NCBI GenBank assembly: GCA_021414245.1
Contig: JAIOOU010000017.1
Location: forward strand, 62,001-126,000
Direction: 5' to 3'
Length of the DNA stretch: 64,000 nucleotides
Source: Chloroflexota bacterium
GTDB lineage: Bacteria; Chloroflexota; Anaerolineae; Anaerolineales; Villigracilaceae
Shown here: positions 58,843 through 64,000 of the stretch, piece by piece
Layout: each line of letters opens with the position of its first letter
Position numbering within the stretch: the stretch's first letter is position 1
The notes under the pieces: generated by a model
Seen by the model: the letters and a program-made list of their open reading frames with translations, nothing else
Told to the model about the DNA's origin: nothing
The model's database searches: none
Translations under genes and position numbers: made by a program

Positions 58843-60495
58843 GTGACTTTCATCATCAAATGTCTTGACTGCGGACATAATACACCCTACTATCCAACCT
58901 CCACCACCTGTCCAAAATGCAACAGTCAGTGGCGTGAAGCCGAATACGATTATGAACTGATCTCAAAAACCCTGCGCCCCAAACTGGCAAAAAGGCGGCT
59001 GGGACTTTGGCGGTTTAAGGAACTCCTGCCGGTTCGCAATCCAAACGCGAGCCTATCTCTCGGAGAAGGCGGTACGCCCTTGATCCGGGCTGTCAATCTT
59101 GGGATGATGCTGGGTTGCCCCAACATTTACATCAAGGACGAACGTCAGGGGCCAACCTCCTCGTTCAAGGACAGACAGGCGGCTGTAACCATTGCTGCGT
59201 TAAAGGAGGCAGGCATCACTGAAATGGTGGCCGCTTCCACGGGCAATGTCGCCATATCCTATTCCGCCTATGCATCCCGGGCAGGCATGAAATTATGGGC
59301 CTTTGTGACCAGCCTGGTTCCAGGCGTGAAGATGCGCGAAATCGCACTGTATGGCAGTCAAGTGATCAAGATCACCGGCTCCTACGACCAGTGCAAACAG
59401 GTTGCCGCTGAATTTGCCCGTCAGCGCGGGCTATATCAGGATATGGGCGCCAGAACCATCACATCCATCGAAGCCATGAAAACGATCGCATTTGAGATTG
59501 CGGAACAACTTACCGCGATTGAAGAGGCGGAGGATGAGGAAATGTGGCGCACACCAGATTGGTATGTCCAGGCCATCAGCGGCGGCATGGGACCCATTGG
59601 AGTATATAAAGGATTCCGGGAAATGCAGCAAATGGGCTGGACGGATCGCATCCCCGCCTTTGCACCCATCCAGGCCGAAGGGTGCGCGCCAATGGTTAAC
59701 AGCTGGAAGAAAGGCCTTGAAAAAGCGGAGCCTGTAACCTCACCAATGACCCGCATCGAGACTCTCGCAACCGGTGACCCTGGACGGTCATATGAATTCC
59801 TGCGCTCCTATGTAAACAGCACGCATGGAGCGTTTGAAAGCGTCTCGGATGAAGATGCCTTCCGGGCCATGCATGTCCTCGCCAAAATGGAGGGAATTTC
59901 CGCAGAACCCGCAGCCGGCGTGGCCTTTGCAGGTCTTTTTAAATTGATCCGGTCTGGAGTGATCAAACCAAGCGACACGGTGGTTGTAAATTGCACAGGC
60001 CATACCATGCCGGCAGATTCAAGCATTCTCGGCGAAAACTGGTCAAGGGATGTAAAATTTCCAACTCTCAGCGAGACTCCCCAGGAAGGTCTGCTCTCCG
60101 CACTCACCCAGGTGGCTCCCGAGCGTTTTCCAAAAATTGTCATTGTCGAAGATACCACAGAAGCGCGACGGCTGATTCGCAGGATCCTGCAATCACAGGG
60201 AAATTTCACGATCCTCGAAGCCAATAATGGCAGGGAGGGACTCGATCTGATCCAAAAGGAATTACCAGATCTGGTCATTCTCGACCTGATGATGCCCGAG
60301 ATGGATGGATTCACGGTCATCCAGGCTTTGCGTTCCAATCAGGAAACCGCCACCATCCCCGTCATTGTCGCGACTGCAAAGGAACTTACTCCGGATGAAA
60401 AGAACCGCCTTGGAGGTCAAATTCAGGCACTCATGCAAAAAGGGGATTTCCTAAACGATGAATTTCTTGATGAAGTCAAAGCGCTGATCAAGTGA
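58843..60495 (+). CDS. thrC: Threonine synthase fused to a C-terminal receiver domain
   Basis: 550 residues in one uninterrupted frame. Residues 1-~430 are a fold-type II PLP enzyme of the threonine synthase family: N-terminal zinc-ribbon-like CLDCGH...CPKC, PLP lysine K109 in SSFKDRQ, ASTGNVAISYSAY and the phosphate-binding GGMGP. Residues ~432-550 are a receiver: VEDT pocket, phosphoacceptor D481 in ILDLMMPEMDGF, the threonine in VATAKE and the late lysine in MQKGDF. Threonine synthase converts O-phosphohomoserine to threonine. The fusion suggests control of the enzyme by phosphorylation from the adjacent hybrid kinase. The start is GTG 58843 with AGGAG eleven bases upstream. Related PLP lyases (for example cysteate synthase) are the alternative for the enzyme part. 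Confidence 0.88.
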   Translation: MTFIIKCLDCGHNTPYYPTSTTCPKCNSQWREAEYDYELISKTLRPKLAKRRLGLWRFKELLPVRNPNASLSLGEGGTPLIRAVNLGMMLGCPNIYIKDERQGPTSSFKDRQAAVTIAALKEAGITEMVAASTGNVAISYSAYASRAGMKLWAFVTSLVPGVKMREIALYGSQVIKITGSYDQCKQVAAEFARQRGLYQDMGARTITSIEAMKTIAFEIAEQLTAIEEAEDEEMWRTPDWYVQAISGGMGPIGVYKGFREMQQMGWTDRIPAFAPIQAEGCAPMVNSWKKGLEKAEPVTSPMTRIETLATGDPGRSYEFLRSYVNSTHGAFESVSDEDAFRAMHVLAKMEGISAEPAAGVAFAGLFKLIRSGVIKPSDTVVVNCTGHTMPADSSILGENWSRDVKFPTLSETPQEGLLSALTQVAPERFPKIVIVEDTTEARRLIRRILQSQGNFTILEANNGREGLDLIQKELPDLVILDLMMPEMDGFTVIQALRSNQETATIPVIVATAKELTPDEKNRLGGQIQALMQKGDFLNDEFLDEVKALIK

Positions 60496-61481
60496 ACCCA
60501 TCCAAACCGGTGAAACTCAAGGGTTTGTTAACTTTGCAAAAAAAATTCTCAGCCGGAATACTGGCCGCCTTTAGTTCCGCCGTTTTTCTGGGAATGGCCC
60601 CGGTATTCGGAAAACTTGCCATCAACGGCGGTTTCTCCCCCTTTGCAGTCGTGGCCCTGCGAACAAGCTTTGCTGCCATAATTCTTCTGTTAGTGATTGC
60701 CATATTCTATCCCCAATATCTTTATATATTTCCCGTAGGTTTGATCGGCTGCATGCTCGCCGGGGCGATCAATGGACTTGGGTCCCTGCTTTATTACCTT
60801 GCCCTCAGCAGGCTGCACGCCAGCGTCGGCCAACTACTTTACTCGCTCTATCCTTTCTTTGTCGCGCTTTGGCTGATCCTCGACCATCAACCTCCAAGCC
60901 GCCTGACCTTCTTCCGAATCGGGCTGGCCACCATAGCCGTACTATTGCTTACCAGCGTCCCCGACCGCTCAACGGATATCATCGGGGTGATCATGATGCT
61001 CGGCGCGGCGATCCTGTATGCCATGCATCTGCCGATCAATCAACGTGTGCTTTATGAAGTGCCCGCACCGACAGTGGCACTTTACACGCTGCTTTCAATG
61101 AGTGCAATCGTTGTTCCCGTCTACCTGATTTTCGACCGTGCATGGCCGTCCAGCAGCGAACCCTGGTGGCCTGTGGCCGGATTAACCTTTGTAACCGTAT
61201 TTTCCAGGATAGCCCTTTTCCTTGGCGTGAAAAAGATTGGCGGCATGCAAACCGCCCTACTGGGACTCGCTGAATTGCTGATTGCTATCATCTTCAGCAG
61301 CTTGTTGCTGGGCGAAAACCTCTCCCCGCTCCAATGGCTTGGGGCGATCGGACTCGCCCTCAGCCTGATTCTCGTCATGTATGAAAACCCTGCTCATCAG
61401 GCATACAGCGGAAAAACCGGATGGCTTTCCTGGATACGGGCACCAAGCCTGCCAAATGACATATTTGGCCCATACGAATAG
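60492..61481 (+). CDS. EamA/DMT-family transporter
   Basis: A 329-residue membrane protein with ten helices in two EamA repeats (first ~16-150, second ~165-300), the fold of drug/metabolite exporters that includes the threonine/homoserine exporter RhtA. The start GTG overlaps the stop of the threonine synthase-receiver gene (GTGA), so the two are translationally coupled. An amino-acid export role, with threonine as the first candidate, is inference from this coupling. It is the last gene of the operon; the stop codon touches a strong terminator. Confidence 0.86.
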   Translation: MNPSKPVKLKGLLTLQKKFSAGILAAFSSAVFLGMAPVFGKLAINGGFSPFAVVALRTSFAAIILLLVIAIFYPQYLYIFPVGLIGCMLAGAINGLGSLLYYLALSRLHASVGQLLYSLYPFFVALWLILDHQPPSRLTFFRIGLATIAVLLLTSVPDRSTDIIGVIMMLGAAILYAMHLPINQRVLYEVPAPTVALYTLLSMSAIVVPVYLIFDRAWPSSSEPWWPVAGLTFVTVFSRIALFLGVKKIGGMQTALLGLAELLIAIIFSSLLLGENLSPLQWLGAIGLALSLILVMYENPAHQAYSGKTGWLSWIRAPSLPNDIFGPYE

Positions 61482-61519
61482 ACATAAAAAATCGCCCGGC
61501 GGGGGCGATTTTTTATGTC
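61481..61519. terminator. Bidirectional terminator ending the sensor operon
   Basis: Perfect 17-bp arms (61481-61497 and 61503-61519, inner part AAAAAATCGCCC/GGGCGATTTTTT) around a five-base loop. A-runs and T-runs flank on both strands, so it ends both the 36-kb operon and the convergent two-component genes. Confidence 0.9.
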
Positions 61520-62250
61520 TATTTATTCCCTTCGTACAAGTATCCCGTTCCCCGAACACTCACCACTTGTTCCGAGAGGAGGGGAAATTTCTCAAGTTTA
61601 TGTCGCAGGCGGCTGACCAGGGGTCTTAATATTTCAGGAGCTTCGCGCTGCGTGGTGTCGTACCCCTGAACCAGCAAAACCAGCTCACGGTGCGAAAACA
61701 CCTTTCCCTCATTTTCCATCAAAATGCGCAGCAACCTACCCTCAGCAGGGGTAAGGTGTTCGATCTTGTTCTTTTGCTTGATTTGCCTTCTGGACAGGTC
61801 AACAAGGGTGCCGTCCTTTAGAGTGATCGCCTCAATTTGATCCTCCGGGTCGATCGCGGCGGCATTTGCCACACGCGATTTTGCCATGCGCCTCGCCAAA
61901 CCCTTCTTAACAGTGGAAATAATCTGCGCAGGCGTGGCAGGTTTTAACAAGTAATCATGGATACGCAACCTTAATGCCTGAATGGCTGTTTCGGTTGAAC
62001 CAAAAGCGGTCAGTAAAATCACCTCGGTTTCGGGTGAGATCTGATTTACCACCTGCACGACCTCCAAACCATCCATGCCGGGCATTTTCAGGTCAACAAT
62101 CAGGAGGTCCACGGAATGCACGCGGATATACTCAACCGCTGCCTGGCCATTGGGTGCAGAGTTAACAACATACCCCTCCAGTTTTAGAATATCGGTTAAA
62201 GATTGACGGGCAACGGGTTCATCGTCCACTACAAGGATGCTGGATTTCAT
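61519..62250 (-). CDS. Response regulator, receiver plus OmpR-type winged helix
   Basis: 243 residues. The receiver (1-120) has D9-D10, phosphoacceptor D53 in LIVDLKMPGMDG, TAF and the lysine in LLKPAT; the C-terminal ~100 residues are a winged-helix DNA-binding domain (LTPAEGRLLRILMEN, then RLRHKLE and the wing VRGTGYLYE). The receiver sequence is NtrC-like while the output is OmpR-like. The ATG overlaps the stop of the upstream kinase gene by four bases, so this kinase is the natural partner. Confidence 0.92.
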   Translation of the reverse strand: MKSSILVVDDEPVARQSLTDILKLEGYVVNSAPNGQAAVEYIRVHSVDLLIVDLKMPGMDGLEVVQVVNQISPETEVILLTAFGSTETAIQALRLRIHDYLLKPATPAQIISTVKKGLARRMAKSRVANAAAIDPEDQIEAITLKDGTLVDLSRRQIKQKNKIEHLTPAEGRLLRILMENEGKVFSHRELVLLVQGYDTTQREAPEILRPLVSRLRHKLEKFPLLSEQVVSVRGTGYLYEGNK

Positions 62251-63827
62251 TGGTTTCCTCCTGTCGGCAAATAAATTCGAAAACAGGCGCCGGGAGTTCT
62301 CTCAGGTAAATACTCCAGGACGCCGCCATGAGCAGTAACTATATTGTAACTCACTGTTAAACCCAGACCGGTGCCGCCTTCCTTTGTGCTGAAGAAGGGC
62401 TCAAAAATATTGGTTTGCTTCTCCCAGGGAATTCCCTTACCTTGATCCTGAAAAAGTATCTCCACACCATCCGGCATGGAATGAGCCTGGATATTTAAGT
62501 TCCCGCCATCCGGCATGGCATCCGCCGCGTTCAATATCAAGTTGATGAAAACCTGTTGGATCTGACTTCCAACCGCCATCACGGGAGTGGGCCTATCCGA
62601 AAAATCCACCTGGACCTTAATATTCGATTCCGAGAGCTGCTTCGACATTAAGTTCAGGATGTATTGCAACATTTCGGCGATATCCACCTTTTCGATAAGT
62701 GTGGCATTGGGGCGATAAAAATCAAGCATACGGCGGACGGTCAGGGTTAATCTTTCCAATTCAGTGCGGGCAAGATCAAAATATTCCCTGCGTTTTTCCT
62801 CGGGAAGATCCTCTCGTCCTGCAAGATGCAGACAGTTTTGGACAGCCTGCAAGGGGTTGTTCACTTCATGAGCGATGGAGGCGCTTAAGCGGCCGGCTGC
62901 AGCCATTTTTTCGGCCTGAAGAAGAGCTTTCTGGGATTCCTCCACCTGTCGCACGTAATCCACCTGTTCGGCATATAAACGGGCATTTTCAAGAGCGGCG
63001 GCGGCCTGTCGGGCAAGGATCTGAAACATCTCAAGATCCGAACCGGAAAAAGGCGGCTCAGATTCTCCCCGGACCGCATACAGCACCATGCGCAAATTCT
63101 GGCGGAGAACCGGCACGAGAATCGCCGAACCCAGATTCAGGTCGGCAAGAAGCGACTTCAATCCGGGATCTCCCGGCCCGTTCACATTGATCATCACGGG
63201 CGCGGAGGATTCATCCACGCTGGAAATCATCTCATGATATTGTTTGGGCAGGATTTCACCCCGCCAGGTCAAAATCTCGAACTCCTTCGTAGCGTCCTTC
63301 CATTGATAGCATGCCGCCCGCTGGCTTTTCAATTGCCCGCAAATGGCGGCGATGATGAGATCGAGGAGGGGCTCGCGACGCGTTTCAGAGAGCAGCGACT
63401 CGGTCACTGAAAACAAAGGGCGCAAGGCCTGGGTGCGGGCCGCATCCCGTTTTTGCTGACTATCAGCCAGCGCCAGCTTGACGGCATCGATCAATTCACT
63501 ACCCTGGCCAAAGGGTTTTAATATTAACCCGTCCACTCCCTGGCGAAGCGCCCGTATGGCTGTCTCCACCGTTCCGTGGCCGGTCATAATCAACACAGCC
63601 GCATCCGGCTGGAGTCGTTGAACATGCTGGGAAACCTCAAACCCATCGACACCCGGCATGCGAATATCCACCAATAACAGATCGACCTTGTTTTCCTTCA
63701 GATAAACAAGGGCCTTTTGAGGGTCGGTTTCGGTTTCAACTCTGTACCCCGCCCGGGTAAGCAGGCGCCGGCACAACATTGCAATGCCTGGTTCATCATC
63801 TACAACGTAAACAAAGGGTGTGTCCAT
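62247..63827 (-). CDS. Receiver-GAF-histidine kinase
   Basis: 526 residues from ATG 63827; an in-frame start at 63875 lies within the upstream gene and is less likely. In order: receiver (1-120, D54 in LLVDIRMPGVDG), GAF (~140-290), HisKA with H320 (AHEVNNPLQA, the NtrB-like subclass), HATPase (INLILNAADAMPDGG, GTGLGLT). There is no membrane helix. The N-terminal receiver suggests that it accepts phosphate from the histidine kinase encoded immediately upstream and passes a signal to the OmpR-type regulator downstream. Its GAF lacks the NPDLPETRSE loop of the large cluster. Confidence 0.9.
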   Translation of the reverse strand: MDTPFVYVVDDEPGIAMLCRRLLTRAGYRVETETDPQKALVYLKENKVDLLLVDIRMPGVDGFEVSQHVQRLQPDAAVLIMTGHGTVETAIRALRQGVDGLILKPFGQGSELIDAVKLALADSQQKRDAARTQALRPLFSVTESLLSETRREPLLDLIIAAICGQLKSQRAACYQWKDATKEFEILTWRGEILPKQYHEMISSVDESSAPVMINVNGPGDPGLKSLLADLNLGSAILVPVLRQNLRMVLYAVRGESEPPFSGSDLEMFQILARQAAAALENARLYAEQVDYVRQVEESQKALLQAEKMAAAGRLSASIAHEVNNPLQAVQNCLHLAGREDLPEEKRREYFDLARTELERLTLTVRRMLDFYRPNATLIEKVDIAEMLQYILNLMSKQLSESNIKVQVDFSDRPTPVMAVGSQIQQVFINLILNAADAMPDGGNLNIQAHSMPDGVEILFQDQGKGIPWEKQTNIFEPFFSTKEGGTGLGLTVSYNIVTAHGGVLEYLPERTPGACFRIYLPTGGNQ

Positions 63828-63828
63828 A

Positions 63829-64000
63829 TCAGATCGGGAGCCAGACGGAGAAGGTCGAACCTTCCTCCGGTTCACTTTTTACCTCTATGGTTCCACCATG
63901 ATCGGTGACGATCCCATAGGTGACAGAAAGCCCAAGGCCGGTACCTCCGCGATTTCCTTTCGTCGTAAAGAACGGTTCAAATATCCGATTTTGATCTTCA
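63829..64000 (-). CDS. Histidine kinase, C-terminal fragment at the window edge
   Basis: The last 56 codons of a kinase whose start lies beyond the window. The HATPase F-box ([11 protein letters not shown]), G2 box ([14 protein letters not shown]) and the ending [10 protein letters not shown] are clear. The stop TGA is one base before the ATG of the receiver-GAF-kinase gene, so the two kinases are in one operon. The input domains cannot be seen. Confidence 0.88.
   Translation of the reverse strand, partial: EDQNRIFEPFFTTKGNRGGTGLGLSVTYGIVTDHGGTIEVKSEPEEGSTFSVWLPI

Overview
The window reads as chromosomal DNA of a Chloroflexota bacterium, most likely class Anaerolineae. The reasons are the mid-50s GC content, the abundance of large GAF-domain proteins with the sequence style of that group, and genes typical of it (peptide importer, isoprenyl diphosphate synthase, SET and radical-SAM proteins). 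No rRNA, CRISPR array or insertion sequence was seen. One tRNA-Gly(CCC) lies just before the large sensor cluster. Species assignment is inference.

Layout. 1-5185 (+): the end of a peptide-type ABC importer (permease, permease-ATPase fusion, ATPase), a TrmH/SpoU rRNA methyltransferase and a zinc alcohol dehydrogenase, closed by a bidirectional terminator. 5269-11485 (-): a small membrane protein, two GNAT acetyltransferases, and a heterodimeric ABC exporter preceded by its own promoter, a 25-codon leader ORF and an intrinsic terminator (attenuator layout). 11613-12434 (+): class IV aminotransferase. 12510-14752 (-): tyrosine recombinase with an optional membrane-anchored N-terminus, a zinc-ribbon protein and a 25-residue lysine-rich microprotein. 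14905-20592 (-): glycerol-3-phosphate oxidase-like triple fusion, glycerol kinase and an APC permease. 20806-24883: radical SAM DNA-repair-type protein, SET protein, a hypothetical gene, a HAD phosphatase and a polyprenyl synthase.

25146-61481 (+) is the centre of interest: about 36 kb of tightly packed, mostly overlapping genes. In order they are two lone receiver proteins, a small membrane protein, ten GAF sensor proteins, a lipoprotein substrate-binding protein, three more sensors, a ParA ATPase, one hybrid histidine kinase (half-GAF, PAS, PAS, GAF, HisKA, HATPase, REC, REC), a threonine synthase carrying a C-terminal receiver domain, and an EamA exporter. The thirteen sensors are paralogs. 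Twelve have membrane or Cache/HAMP input regions, all carry a complete GAF domain, and none has a kinase, methyl-accepting, cyclase or DNA-binding output. All thirteen end in the same about 45-residue segment, which looks like the first half of another GAF domain. The only kinase in the cluster begins with the second half of a GAF domain. I infer a multi-receptor array feeding one kinase, positioned by ParA, with a receiver-fused threonine synthase as one target.

61519-64000 (-): a separate two-component locus (OmpR-type regulator, REC-GAF-histidine kinase, and the tail of another histidine kinase), converging on the large cluster at a shared terminator.

Several genes have a -10 element only 6-7 bases before the start codon, which suggests leaderless mRNAs.
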